A stretch of 64,000 nucleotides of DNA, taken from positions 2,542,001-2,606,000 of the forward strand of contig NC_085854.1 in the NCBI RefSeq assembly GCF_020906515.1, written 5' to 3'. Below are positions 46,734 through 57,546 of the stretch, in pieces; position 1 is the first letter of the stretch; the number at the start of each line of letters is the position of its first letter. Under the pieces are notes generated by a model. The model was not told where the DNA came from and made no database searches. It saw nothing but the letters and a program-made list of their open reading frames with translations. Source of the DNA: Vanrija pseudolonga (Eukaryota; Basidiomycota; Tremellomycetes; Trichosporonales; Trichosporonaceae). Both the position numbers and the translations under genes were made by a program.

Positions 46734-48926
46734 ATGAGCCAAGCGTCCATGACCATGTCGCCCGCTCGGCCGCCGCCCAAGAAGCGTAAGACTGCCTCGT
46801 CTTCCTCGGCAGCCAAGAATGAGTTGATACCCCGGCCGCCGGGAGTCCACAAGCGTGGAAAGCGCATCGTCACTCTTCTTCAGCAACATCAGCAATCACA
46901 GTTGGCACAATCGTCCTCGGCTATGTCAACGGCAGACAATGGGGAGCGTAGCCACGATCAGTCTGGATCCGGGCAGCAGCTCGCAAGCGTGCACGGGGGG
47001 ATTCCAGCAGCGTCACCCGAGGATGCCGCTGCTGGCGATCGTCGCGTCCCCTGCGACATCACGCCCAACCGCGCTTGGCTGCTGCGAGTACCTGGCCTCA
47101 CCAGACACGCCCTCGACGACTGCATCAACACCTTCTTCACGTCCATCGGCCAGACATACCACCTCTCCCAACCCCGCGACTACTTTCTCCGCCGCGTCCG
47201 CGTCATGCTCTACGACGTAGGTGGGCTCGACATTCCCCATGACTTGGCGGATGTCCCGGCCTCATCCGAACTCCTGGCCCTGGCAGTGGCGTGCCTCGGA
47301 TCGCCCCTGTCCTCGCACCCTCAGCTCGCACAGTCTATCCACAACCGATGCGTCGAGCTGGCCGCCGACTCTGACCACCTCGCACACGGCGGGCTGGACG
47401 CCGTCGAGGCCATGAACCTGTTGGCTGAGCGCTTTGTGCGGCCACGCCACGCCCTGGTGCAAAGCAGGCAGTCGATAGTCCTGCCAGCGCGGACCCCTGC
47501 TGGCCTTGGGGAAGCACAGAACGCAAAGCTGCACCCGCTCCAGCTTGACCCCCTTGGCAAAGGGTTCGCTATCGACCTCGCCCTCTACCACAAACTCAAC
47601 GTGCCGCCGATAAGCCGCAACGACGCCGACACCGGCTATCAACGCCGCGAGGCACTGTTCTGGACATTGTGGAAGTTTGACGCCCTTCGGTCAGCCTCGG
47701 CGAGTGTAGCCTGTCGCCTATCCGACGTCAACATTGGCTGGCCGCTCCCCTCGGACGCTGCGCAAGATCCCCACATGAACATTGCGCGCGTCGCTCGCCA
47801 AATCTGCACCACCCTTCTCAGCGTGCGAGCCAAGGTGCAGGGCTTGACCGTTGCGCACGTCCACGAGGCCATAGCCGCCCTCGACGAGCTGCCCGGCCGG
47901 TGCATCAACATTGATCCGAGCAGCCTGGCCCGGGAGGCGATAGAGGTGGCGTCGAGCGAGCGCAAGCGGCGCGACTCTCTCGACCGCCGCGACACGCCGC
48001 AGCACTCGGCGTTCTTGCTCTCCAGCCACAACTGGCTCTACCTGGTCTGCTGGATCGCAGTCAAGGAGAATGCCGCCAAGCATTCGGACTTTCCGGCTGA
48101 GACCATGGCCATGGTCGACGTGGCGACGATGCAAGCGACACGGCGCATGGCCGCGCTCGCCCAGACGATTACAAAGCACGACCTGATGCAGAGGGCGCCC
48201 CGTGCAGTCCGCGATCACATGGCGGCATTTGTGCTGCTGTTGGTACGCCGGCTCACCGAAAACGCCGCCACGAGTGCTGGGGTCGCAGCGCAGTACTTTG
48301 CCCTCGCTGAGACGCTTGCCAGTGCTGTGCGGAGCGCATCGTCGTACCCCGACTCGAGCATGCTCGCGAATGTGCTGTGTGACGCAGTGTACCGCGCGAG
48401 CTCGGCCGTGGCATTGGTGGAGACCTCGGGCGAGCGGCGGCTGCGGCAGTGTGAGACTCCTGTGCAGCCCAGCGATACAGCGCCGCCGCAACCCCTGCTC
48501 AACAGCTTCCCGGTGCTCCCGCCGTCTTCGGGCGAGGATGTGGCTACTCGGGAGAGTGTGCCCACTCAGGACGCCACACCGGCCCACCTTGCCGCTGTCA
48601 TGGATCCTCAGATCTCGCCACTGACACTGCCATCGATGGGAGGGTACTTTTCGGCCTTTTCACTGCCTGCATGGGACACGACGACGCCGTTCGGCATGCC
48701 CACGAGTGGGGGAGACGCTCCCCAACCAACCCTGGCTCCCAGCCTCTCGGAGCCCCCCAGAACCGCGCCCCTCGAGTCCAGCTCCACCGTCTCGACCACG
48801 GAGCCAAACGAGTTTGACTTTGGGCTGTCGCCGACTGAGCCGTTCCTCCTGGATCAAGAGTTACTGGACCTGCTGTCTGGATGCGGCATAGAGATCCCGT
48901 TCTTTGGAGGCGCCGGGAGCGTGTAA
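46734..48926 (+). CDS. regulator paralog lacking the Zn2Cys6 domain (cluster regulator candidate 2)
   Basis: A single exon encodes 730 aa, the same length as its neighbour at 43408. The middle domain is clearly homologous: LRVPGLTRHALDDCINTFF, YHLSQPRDYFLRRVRVML, LALAVACLGSPLSSHPQL, DPLGKGFAIDLALYHKLNVPP, FWTLWKFDALRSASASVACRL and NIGWPLPSD. The N-terminus has no cysteine cluster; instead it has PPPKKRKTASS, which resembles a classical nuclear localisation signal. The C-terminus is Pro/Ser-rich with an acidic-aromatic end (FDFGLSPTEPFLLDQELLDLL) that could activate transcription. It may act through a DNA-binding partner, plausibly the adjacent paralog. Confidence 0.82.
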   Translation: MSQASMTMSPARPPPKKRKTASSSSAAKNELIPRPPGVHKRGKRIVTLLQQHQQSQLAQSSSAMSTADNGERSHDQSGSGQQLASVHGGIPAASPEDAAAGDRRVPCDITPNRAWLLRVPGLTRHALDDCINTFFTSIGQTYHLSQPRDYFLRRVRVMLYDVGGLDIPHDLADVPASSELLALAVACLGSPLSSHPQLAQSIHNRCVELAADSDHLAHGGLDAVEAMNLLAERFVRPRHALVQSRQSIVLPARTPAGLGEAQNAKLHPLQLDPLGKGFAIDLALYHKLNVPPISRNDADTGYQRREALFWTLWKFDALRSASASVACRLSDVNIGWPLPSDAAQDPHMNIARVARQICTTLLSVRAKVQGLTVAHVHEAIAALDELPGRCINIDPSSLAREAIEVASSERKRRDSLDRRDTPQHSAFLLSSHNWLYLVCWIAVKENAAKHSDFPAETMAMVDVATMQATRRMAALAQTITKHDLMQRAPRAVRDHMAAFVLLLVRRLTENAATSAGVAAQYFALAETLASAVRSASSYPDSSMLANVLCDAVYRASSAVALVETSGERRLRQCETPVQPSDTAPPQPLLNSFPVLPPSSGEDVATRESVPTQDATPAHLAAVMDPQISPLTLPSMGGYFSAFSLPAWDTTTPFGMPTSGGDAPQPTLAPSLSEPPRTAPLESSSTVSTTEPNEFDFGLSPTEPFLLDQELLDLLSGCGIEIPFFGGAGSV

Positions 48927-49080
48927 TAGAAAGATAGATGTTAGACAGTGCGAGAGTCTGGATGCAAGGACAGTCAGTGTAGTCGTGCGTAATCACACTT
49001 GGATACAGGTGCATATTGTATCACAGTCTATGTAGCTACGTCGGACAAGCCCCCCCTCACACCACCCAGCCTCGTGCTCC

Positions 49081-50778
49081 CTACTCCACGCGCTCAGTCA
49101 GCTTGACACTAAACTTTGCACTCTTCAACTGGAGGGTGACAAACTGGCGAAGGTCAACCTCCTGCCCCGGCAGCGCCTCCATGTTGTAACGGCTGAGGAG
49201 GTTCCAAATGACCATCTTCATCTCGTACCAAGCCATGCGCATGCCGATGCAATTGCGCAGGCCGATCGAGAACGGCATGAAGGCGGCACGGTCCGCGGCA
49301 GTCGTCGTGCTGCCCCCGAGCTCCTCTGCGCTCGGCGCGTCGGGGTGCGACGCGGGCAAAAAGCGCTCGGGCCAGAACCGCTCCGGCTGGGGAAAGTTGA
49401 TGGGGTCGTAGTGCATCGCCCGCAGGCTGACGCTGACGGCGGAGCGAGGGGGGATGATGTGCGTCTGGGCGGGAAAGCCGTCGCGCGCGGGGACCGAGAT
49501 GGCGCATGCATCCTTGAGGGTTCGACGGCCAAACTCGGCGGTCACGGGGTACATGCGCATGCCTTCCTCGATACACGCGTCGAGGAACGGCGTGTCGGCG
49601 AGTTCGTCAAAGGTCGTGACCGGGGTGTCGAGGGATGAGACGGGGATGGTTTTGTACAGCTTGCGCAGGGACTCTGGAGCTCGGAGGAGCGCAATGAGGA
49701 TGTAGGTGATGGTGTTGGATGTGGTCTGGGGGGTTAGTGGGTGACGCTTCCCTGCGGCCCATTCCACTCACCTCTCCACCCGCAATCAACAGCTCGACAC
49801 ACTGGTCAAGGACTTGCTGCTGGGTCAACTGCCCATTCTGGCCCTTGACAACCTCGTTCGACGCATCGACAAGAAACTGGAGGATGTCGCGTCGGCCAGT
49901 CTCGCCGCTGTCGAAGCGCTCCTGCACCAGCGGCTTCATGAGCTTGTACACGCGCAGGTCGCGCGACATGTACCGGTCAAGGGGGCGACAGAAGAAGCGG
50001 ATGCTGCCGTCGTGCATGTACTTGGCCAGCATGGAGCAGATCTCGCGATAGGGGTTGCTCTTGTCGCCCGAGGTCACCAGGCCGAAGCCGCCGTCCCTCC
50101 CAAACGCCGTCTCGCCCAGAATGTCCATGGTGAGGTCAGCGAGGTCGCCGTAGAGGTCGACGACGATCGACTTGGTGCCCGAAAAAGGGGGAGCGGCATC
50201 GATTCGCCCAGCGTACGTCGTAAAGTACTGCTCCACCTTGCCGAGAAGGAACGGCTCGAGGTTCTTCAAGTAGTCGACGCCAAAGGCCGGCATCAAGAGC
50301 TTGCGGCGCTGGCGGTGGTAGTCCTTGTAAACGCTGGTGAACAGGCCGGCGGATTTCGGGTCCCGCGAGAGATAGGCATACCACGGGGCCTTGGCGAGGT
50401 TCTCCTTGACCAGCACCTGGCGCGCGACCACCGCGTCAGAGATGTAGACCGTGTTGGCTCCGAGCCTGAACACTGGTCCATAGCGCCTGTGCCATTTCTC
50501 CATGTTGTACATTTGTGTGCCCCTCAGGTAGGTCACGATGATGGGAAGGACCGTGAAGTGGGGGAAGAGGGGGCCGGGGATCTTGGATGTCTTGGACAGG
50601 AAGATGCTCTTGACCACCTGGGGTTCAGCTTCGCGGTGAGTGTAGCTCGGCTCACCTGGACCACATAGTACACCGCGGCGGCGATCACCACCCAGGTGAG
50701 CTTGGAAGGGTATGGCGGGCTGGCCAGTGGGGTCCAGCCCGCAGTCTCGGACATGATGTCGGTCACGTTGAGGCCCAT
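49081..50778 (-). CDS. cytochrome P450 (E-class group I-like)
   Basis: Three exons (50778-50656, 50617-49772, 49725-49081) encode 537 aa. A membrane anchor (LTWVVIAAAVYYVVQV) is followed by the proline hinge KIPGPLFP. Also visible are helix C (YHRQRRKLLMPAF), helix I LLIAGGETTSNT split by the second intron, ExxR in CIEEGMRMYP, the PERF region (PERFWPERF) and the haem loop FSIGLRNCIGMRMA with its Cys ligand. It needs a P450 reductase and acts at the ER membrane. In context I infer hydroxylation of a fatty acyl chain or other tailoring of a glycolipid; the substrate cannot be read directly. It is divergent from the acyltransferase at 51312. Confidence 0.87.
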
Positions 50779-51311
50779 GGTGATGGTCGAAGCGTTGTGC
50801 ACGACGCCGTGCGATGTTCGGCTACCTTATATGATGTTGCGCCGACAATAATAGCATCGGGGTGTGTCTGCACCACGTGCATGTGAGGTCCTCGGCCCGA
50901 GGATGTTGGTCGCATGGTCGCGAGTCGCCAATGATGTTGAGTTGATTGCTACGAGACATTCTCGGCGTGATGGGCGGGGTGGCTGTCGGCATGTCCGAGT
51001 TACACAGTGTCAAGGACTCCTGTGGCCGCAGCAATCCAGGTGAACAGGTGCGTCGGCATCTCGATCCCGGCGACTTGCTTTCTCGGCAGCCTCCATCCTC
51101 GAAGGCCGCCCTGAACCTTGCTGCCGAAAACAACTCATGGCCTCGACCCAACTCTATCCACCGCTTGCCATCACATCGAACTCACCCCGCAGACCATGGC
51201 ATCGAGGCCCCCAGCAATCCCAGGCCAGGGCCGTCGGCATGCCCATAAACGCGGCCAGCATTCGCGGCGTTTCGGGTCCCTCACCCATCTCAAACCATCT
51301 CCACAGTCACT
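50779..51311. promoter_or_regulatory. divergent promoter, P450 / acyltransferase, with CATTCTCGGC element
   Basis: This 533-bp divergent region contains CATTCTCGGC at 50957-50966 and a second TTCTCGGC at 51080-51087. A TTATATGATG patch near 50827 lies ~50 bp upstream of the P450 start. Confidence 0.55.
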
Positions 51312-52904
51312 ATGACCCAGCTCCAGTTCCAGCCCGTCGGCGGTCCCAGCCCCGACGACCTCGAGATCGTCGGTGTCGACTCGTATGTCGTGCGTGCGCC
51401 GGCCGACGCACCCAAGCACGAGCTCGCCGGCCGGTCGATCCCGGTGGATGGTCAGAGTTTGGCCATGAGCGACCTCTACATGGTAAGGGCGAGCGGCAAG
51501 GCACGCTCAATGCGAGCTAACTCTCTCCAGTCCACCTGCATCTTCTTCTCGTCAGAGGCAGACCCTTCGCTCAAAGGCCGCACCCTCGCAGACGTCAAGG
51601 CTGCGCTCGACCAGGGCCTCGAGCGCCTCGTCGCCCAGTTCCCCGCCGCGTCGTCCAACTTTGGCAAGGGCGAGGACGACATCTGGCACATCAACTACAC
51701 CGACCACGGCATCCCCGTCCAGCTCGCCACTTCGCCACGCGCTCTGGGTCGGGGGTACATTGGCGCCGGCGGCCGCGTCGACCACAATGTGTGCGCGCGC
51801 AACTTTTACGTCGCCGACCACGCCCATCCTGGCCTCATCATCAAGGTGACGAGGTTTGCGTGCGGTTCGGTCGCCATCGGCACCAGCACCCACCACTGGA
51901 TCGTCGACTTTGCCGGTTACTATGACATGATGGCGCTGCTCGCCAAGGCCATGTCCCAGCCGCACGAGGACCTGCCCTACCGCAACCATACCCGCGACAT
52001 TGTCAAGCTCGTAGCCAACGTGCCGTCCGAGCCGTTCCCCGCCGACGAATGGTACATCGAGAACGGCGCCGGGGTGTGGGATAAGCGTGACTTCAAGCTT
52101 GCCCCGAGCAACGTCACCAACCGCATGGTCTACATTTCGCGCGACAAGCTCGAGCAGCTCAAGTTTGACACTGTCCGGAGTGCCCATACCCTGCCTGTGG
52201 ACGAGCGGCCCAGCAAGTTTAGCTGGATCTCTACCAACGATGCTATCGCTGCCCTGCTCTGGAGCTCGGTCACTGCCGCCCGTAGGATCAGCGACGCCGA
52301 GGGTGATTCGCGCATCGTGCTCACCGTCGACGGCCGTCGCTACGTTCCTGGCGCCGACTCGTACGTCGGCAACGTCCACACTATGCACACCACGGCCGTG
52401 CCGCTCAGCGTGCTCAACTCCCAGAGCGTTTCGGGCGTGCTCAAAGTCGCCCACCGCCTCCGCGACGACCTCAACCAGCTGTCGGATGGCAAGATGGCCG
52501 CCATCATCCGCCTCCAGGGCGAGGACCTCCGCAAGCGGTTCATGCCAAACTACAAACCCTTCTTTGGCCACGACGTCTTGATTAGCAACCTGACAAAGTA
52601 TGACTGGACTGGTCTCACGTTTGGCGCTCTTGGTTCGCCCGTCTACACGACGATTGTGTCCACCGCGCCGATTCAGGCGGGGTCGCTGGTTATCGAAGGG
52701 TCGGATGGCACCGTGTTCATCCAGAGTGCTCCGCAGGGGTTCAGCCCGGAGGGTAGCGGTGAGCGGAACTGTGAGGCTGCCAGCAAGGGTGCCGACTGGG
52801 GCGCCAAGCCTGGCGTGATTGCTCTCATCGGACTCCGCTCGTGCGATGTCGAGGCGTTTGAGAGTCTGCCGCTGGTGAAGCGGTATGCTGTTGTGCTGCC
52901 GTAG
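51312..52904 (+). CDS. HxxxD-type acyltransferase (BAHD / trichothecene acetyltransferase-like), 1
   Basis: The frame is open throughout (530 codons). However, 51483-51530 is a probable 48-nt intron (GTAAGG donor, GCTAAC branch, CTCTCCAG acceptor), which leaves exons 51312-51482 and 51531-52904 and 514 aa. The catalytic HxxxD is in GTSTHHWIVDFAGYYDM. Family features downstream are SWISTNDAIAALLWSS, GNVHTMHT and the second-motif region SNLTKYDWTGLTFG, which replaces the DFGWG of plant BAHD enzymes. These enzymes move an acyl or acetyl group from CoA to a hydroxyl and are usually cytosolic. In this setting I infer acetylation or acylation of a sugar headgroup. Confidence 0.85.
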   Translation: MTQLQFQPVGGPSPDDLEIVGVDSYVVRAPADAPKHELAGRSIPVDGQSLAMSDLYMVRASGKARSMRANSLQSTCIFFSSEADPSLKGRTLADVKAALDQGLERLVAQFPAASSNFGKGEDDIWHINYTDHGIPVQLATSPRALGRGYIGAGGRVDHNVCARNFYVADHAHPGLIIKVTRFACGSVAIGTSTHHWIVDFAGYYDMMALLAKAMSQPHEDLPYRNHTRDIVKLVANVPSEPFPADEWYIENGAGVWDKRDFKLAPSNVTNRMVYISRDKLEQLKFDTVRSAHTLPVDERPSKFSWISTNDAIAALLWSSVTAARRISDAEGDSRIVLTVDGRRYVPGADSYVGNVHTMHTTAVPLSVLNSQSVSGVLKVAHRLRDDLNQLSDGKMAAIIRLQGEDLRKRFMPNYKPFFGHDVLISNLTKYDWTGLTFGALGSPVYTTIVSTAPIQAGSLVIEGSDGTVFIQSAPQGFSPEGSGERNCEAASKGADWGAKPGVIALIGLRSCDVEAFESLPLVKRYAVVLP

Positions 52905-53263
52905 GTAGTCGTGGTACATGTCTGAAGTTTCGTGAATGCATACAATGGATGTGGATGTGGAGCGACGTGGGGCATGCTATTGGCGTAGTTGCATGTTGTT
53001 CGTCGCGTTGGTGTCGTAGAATACGACTCTAGCGCTGCGTACAGTAGGTTGGCCGACGCCGCAGCGACAATACCCCCCGGGTGAGCTCTCTGAATGTCCG
53101 TCCTCTGGCAACTTTGGAGTCTACGAGACGCATAGCCTTCGTCTGAGATGAGGAACACGACAGGAGCGCATCTAGCGATGTGATAACTTTGGACGTCTGA
53201 CAACTTCATCGCGGGCATCTATAGAAATCGAACCACATGTACTAAACCACCATCTGAGCCCGA
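52905..53263. other. gap between convergent genes
   Basis: These 359 bp separate the acyltransferase and thioesterase stops. No gene or repeat is seen; they should hold both terminators. Confidence 0.45.
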
Positions 53264-54421
53264 CTACATCTTGAACCACTCGATAGGCAGCATGATCGTG
53301 TCCATGCTTCCCACACAAATTGCCTCACCGTTCTCATTCTCCATCTTGAACTCGCTCGTCACGCGGCCATTGAGCGCCTGCTCGCGCCATCCGACGTACA
53401 GCCACTCTGGGTTCACCTCACCAGGCGCAGCGGCAAGGGGACGCAGGAATCGAAGCGTGAGAGACAGTGTAGGGTACGCCCACTTGCGGGTCGGCTCGTC
53501 GAACGGCGAGCAGGCGTCCTTCTTGAGCACATTCTCCATTGCTGGGCGGCGAAAGTCGGCAAAGGTGGGGAGGGCGGCGAGATCCACGCGGCGGGCAGAG
53601 GGCGCGCGGAGGGGCAGGGTGAGGCTGTTCTTGACCAGAGGGCCGGCGGGGGGAACGTAGTCTTCGGGCACGCCGCCGGCGTCAAACTGCTGCAGGGGCA
53701 CGCCGGGCGGGTGGAAACGGATCCAGTAGTCGGCGCGGGGGCGGCGCTCGGTCTCGGGATGCACGAGGAGGTCGAGCTGGTGCGACAGCATGGCGACCTT
53801 GGGCGGGAGGTACCAGCTCTTGGGATGCGGCGCGGGCGTGTCCTCGAGCGGGGGACGGGGTCCAAAGTGGTCCGAGTAGGCGGCGGAGGGGCCCTTGGTG
53901 GAGAATGTGCCAAACAGCGCCGAGCTTCGAATGGTCTGCACAAGCAGTTGCACGCGGGGGGCGTCGGCGTCCCTGGTCTTGACCTCTTGGAGCTGGAACA
54001 TGTCGGCCTGGACGTCCTGCATGCCGCTCTTGCGTCCTCCGCGGGTATTGTTGCGCACGACGACGAACGCGGGCCCCATGTTGGTCGGGGCGAGGTAGTC
54101 GAAGGCGATGGAGAGGGGATCGCGGCAGAGAAGCTCGTTGTTGGCCGCCTGGTGCGCGAGGCAGGCGTTGAGGATGACCGAGCCGAGGTGGCCGCCATTG
54201 GGCATGGCTGGGGTGTTGCCAAACGAGGGGAGGATGTTTGCGGCGTAGATGGCTTTGGCATCCGCGCGGAGGAGGTCGAACAGGTCCTTGAGCTCAGCTG
54301 GGACCGTTGTGGGGTCGACGACGGAGACACTGATAGCGTCGTCAAACGTGGGCGCGGGTTTGGCAAGGGGGGCCGCAGCGGCAATGGGGGTGAGGGTCTC
54401 GGTGACGGTCATTGTGGTCAT
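53264..54421 (-). CDS. thioesterase-like (hotdog-fold) protein
   Basis: A single exon encodes 385 aa. The start at 54421 (MTTMTVTETL) is preferred over in-frame non-ATG upstream codons. The N-terminal hotdog region has NTPAMPNGGHLGSVILNACLAHQ, where the N-G-G-H-x-G turn matches TesB/acyl-CoA thioesterase-like folds. DYLAPTNMGPAFVVVRNNTRGGR and a second hotdog ending with WREQALNGRVTSEFKMENENGE follow. No targeting signal is seen. Members hydrolyse or bind acyl-CoA. In this gene group it could release or trim an acyl chain, or remove CoA thioesters during lipid assembly (inference). Confidence 0.78.
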   Translation of the reverse strand: MTTMTVTETLTPIAAAAPLAKPAPTFDDAISVSVVDPTTVPAELKDLFDLLRADAKAIYAANILPSFGNTPAMPNGGHLGSVILNACLAHQAANNELLCRDPLSIAFDYLAPTNMGPAFVVVRNNTRGGRKSGMQDVQADMFQLQEVKTRDADAPRVQLLVQTIRSSALFGTFSTKGPSAAYSDHFGPRPPLEDTPAPHPKSWYLPPKVAMLSHQLDLLVHPETERRPRADYWIRFHPPGVPLQQFDAGGVPEDYVPPAGPLVKNSLTLPLRAPSARRVDLAALPTFADFRRPAMENVLKKDACSPFDEPTRKWAYPTLSLTLRFLRPLAAAPGEVNPEWLYVGWREQALNGRVTSEFKMENENGEAICVGSMDTIMLPIEWFKM

Positions 54422-55232
54422 TGTGGACGGCGGGGTGAGGGGTGGGTGGGAGCTGGGGGTGGGAGACGATGGGCGAGCAGTTATATTCCGTCCATGAAGC
54501 CTTGTTACCATGACCCCTTGCTTGCGCAGAGCATGGTGTGCACGACGGTAACCCCGCAGTCATCTGTCTCACCGAATTGGTGTGTCCGACTAGCCGAGAA
54601 CTCGCAGCTGATAACCGAGTGTCTGACAACACGCAGAGACTCTCGGCCCGGAATAGAAGTCGTCTCAACGTTTAATGGCGTGCAGACCCTTCCGTCACCT
54701 CCGAGCTCTGTTCTCGGCGCCCGGTACACGCCATCTGATCGATCATGCATCTCACCTGGGCTGTAACCTCGTCAGCAGTAAGTAGTAGACCCAGACGGGC
54801 TGTTTTCGGTGCTCGCTCGCTCGGCTTGAATCTCGGAATGGACCAACCAGGCACAAGGTGTCGGCGACTGCAGCAAATGCCCTGTCCAACTGCCCTGCCG
54901 CACGAGGCACCGTCACTAGTGGCCATGGTCATGCATGCCGGTCGCGCTAATGGCGGAGATTGAGCGCAGGTCGGCAGGTGTGAAGGTGTGCAGATGCCAC
55001 TAGTTGAGAGGAAAAGTGGCGTGGCGTCTGGGAGCGGCGACGCGCGGCACTCATGCCGAGCAAGTCAGGCTGAAGCGGTGGCCTCGCACACACACGACAC
55101 GATTCATAGAGGACCAAAGGAGCGTCGGAAAAGTCTAAAGTTCTACAAGAAGGAATGAGGGGCGGCAGCCGGAAGGCGACCTGCGCCAGGGCGTGGTACA
55201 TATTCTACGGGCCGCGTTGGTGTAGCCGACGC
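54422..55232. promoter_or_regulatory. intergenic region upstream of the thioesterase gene
   Basis: These 811 bp lie between the thioesterase start and the 3' end of the second P450. TTCTCGGC cores occur at 54593-54600 (reverse) and 54711-54718, and TTATATTC lies ~60 bp upstream of the start. No gene is seen. Confidence 0.45.
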
Positions 55233-56931
55233 CTATGTGCACTTCTTCACCTTGACCATGAGTGGCCGCTTCATGGGGTGGGTGAGAGAGTTGAGGTAGT
55301 CGGGCACAGCGTCGCGCGTGGCCGAGTTTTTCGGCCCAAGATCAACCAGCTCGACATCGTACTTGCCAAACACGACATTGATGACCTGGCAGACCTCGAA
55401 GATGGCGAGGGTAGAGCCAAGGCAGGCGCGTGGCCCGGCCGAGAAGAAGTGCGCCTTGTTGGCTGGCACGCGGCTGAAGGTCCCGTCGTCGTCGATCCAG
55501 CGCGACGGGCGGAATTCAGCGGCGTCGGGACCCCAGACGTCGGGGTTGCGGCCCATGGCCCAGTCAGAGTAGAGCACAATGTCACCCTTGTCGATGCGTG
55601 GGCCGCCGTTGGGCAGCACGTCGTCTGCGACCGCTCGGCGAATGTTCTTGGGGATGCTGGGGTGCAGGCGCAGCGTCTCGTGCATGGCGGCGAGCTTGCG
55701 CACGTGCTGCTTAAAGTCGCCGTAGTCAATGTCAAGGGATCCGGTGTCTTCGAGCTGGGTACTGATCTCCTCCTTGACAAACTTGTACGTCTCGGGGTTG
55801 GTGATCATGCGCCAGGTCATCCAGGAGAGGGCTTCAGCGGTGGTGTCACGGCTGGGCGTCAGAACAGAGCACGAGTCGAGTTACTCACCCAGCAATTAGG
55901 AGGTTTAAAATCGCATCCCGCAGACTTTTCGGGTCCAGGGGCGATCCGTCCTTATTGCGGTGGGCAATGAACAGGTCGAGCAGGTCTTGCCTGCGCCCGT
56001 CGGCGTCGGTGTGCTCGGCGTTGGCGACGTTGCCCTGCTTGGCCTCGGCGAGACGCTTGCGCACGATGCTGTCGGAGAAATCGTCGATGACCTTGCGCGA
56101 CGCGCGCATCTTGCGCCCGATTTCATTAAACTTTTCTGTGACCGACCAGAAGGGCTTGACAAAACGCATATCGAGCACCTTTTGGGCGTAGGCAAACGCC
56201 TCGCCAAACTCGTCGGGGCTGTCGGGGTGCGACAAGGAGCCAGTGTCCTGGCTAAAGGCGATCTTCACAAAGCTCGAGAGGGTGAAGCGAAAGTAGAGGT
56301 CTTGAATGTTGAACATTTCGCCAGTGGCAGCCTTTTCCGCGAGAATCTTGTCGAGGAGCACGAGATCGTCACGAATGGCCCCCGTGATAATGTTCTTGAA
56401 CGTGTTGACGGTGAAGATTCTTGCGGCAATCTTCCTCTGGTGCTTCCACTTGTCACCGTCGACGGTGAAGATACCGCTGCCGAGCACGTCCTTCATCATG
56501 TTGTGGAACTCGTTGCCCTTGACGTATCCGAGGTAGTTGTCCTTTTGCACATGCTGGATCCAGTCGGGTCGAGAGACGTCGATGAGGCGTCCGACCCCGG
56601 GAAGCGTGAATGACCAGCCGACGCCGTACTTTTCCTGGGCCTTCAGCTGCCATCCGAGGGGGTCCTTGTTCTTCATGGTGAAGAGCAGGTTGCCAAGCAG
56701 CGGGTGGCCCTTGGGGCCCTTGAGATCGGGGCGAGGACGAGTGCCGACGGCAATGTCTGGGAAGCGATAGAATAGGAGGGCGACGAGAAGAATGGCCAGG
56801 CCCGCGAGCGAGCTGGGAATGGCCACCAGGGCGGTTGTACGGATGGAGCCACCGTCCTTGACGGCGTCGACGACGAGGTTGGCTGACGAGTTGGCCAGCC
56901 GGCTGGCAGTGAGAAGGTCGTGGTACGACAT
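55233..56931 (-). CDS. cytochrome P450, CYP52/CYP63-like fatty acid hydroxylase
   Basis: Two exons (56931-55889, 55851-55233; 37-nt intron) encode 553 aa. An N-terminal anchor ([18 protein letters not shown]) precedes [14 protein letters not shown]. Also visible are helix C ([12 protein letters not shown]), helix [16 protein letters not shown], ExxR in HETLRLHPS, the PSRW region and the haem loop [18 protein letters not shown]. The A-G-R-D-T-T-A helix I and overall layout are those of fatty acid and alkane omega-hydroxylases (CYP52, CYP63, CYP86/94 clan). It is predicted to hydroxylate the terminal or near-terminal carbon of a long-chain fatty acid at the ER. That would supply the hydroxyl to which a sugar is attached by the downstream glycosyltransferase. 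Confidence 0.88.
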
Positions 56932-57546
56932 TGTGCGCGGCGGGGGAGGGGGGCGGGTTGGAAAGGCCACCAGGATGGCTGCGGGTCGAGCTGGCCATTT
57001 ATCGACCCAACATTTCATCCCAGTGCCATCTGCCACTTTCGGGCGGATTGGGTCGGGGTGACGCTCGCTGCGTGCACGTTGGGCACATCCTCGGCTGGCC
57101 TCGGATTGGTCGAGCAAAGGTTGTCGGCCAGAGAAAAAGACGTGCTGTCCATTTTCGGCAAGACGACAACCACGATGGTGGTCGACTCACGATGCATGTA
57201 TTCGGCACCGTGGTGCTGGCGACGGCCCTCTTGGTCCTTATGCATCAGAGCATGGCGCAGCATGGCGCCTTGTTTCAGGCGAGGCGCCATTTTTCAACGC
57301 CGAGAATGGCATGCAATAGCCTCGCTTATCGGCCGCCCTGGAGGGTGCACACGATAAGATTGCTCGGGTTCCGAGAATTTGGCCAGCCGAGGGAGGCAAA
57401 GGGTCACCGAGCACCTCAGATGGCCCATTAGGACATGTCAAGCCCACTGACACCGACGCGGGCATTCTCCGAGGGTTGCAGCGATTTAAACACCCCGCTG
57501 GCTCTTGGACATCACCCAACCACTCTCTACCCCCAACCCCACCGTC
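56932..57546. promoter_or_regulatory. divergent promoter, omega-hydroxylase-like P450 / fatty acid hydroxylase, with CATTCTCGGC element
   Basis: This 615-bp divergent region holds CATTCTCGGC in reverse orientation at 57299-57308. A related CATTCTCCGAGG lies near 57463 and ATTTAAAC near 57484 upstream of the plus-strand gene. Confidence 0.55.

Noticed and set aside
51552-52919. 455-codon open frame on the minus strand
   Set aside because: It is antisense to the HxxxD acyltransferase, whose motifs are clear on the plus strand.
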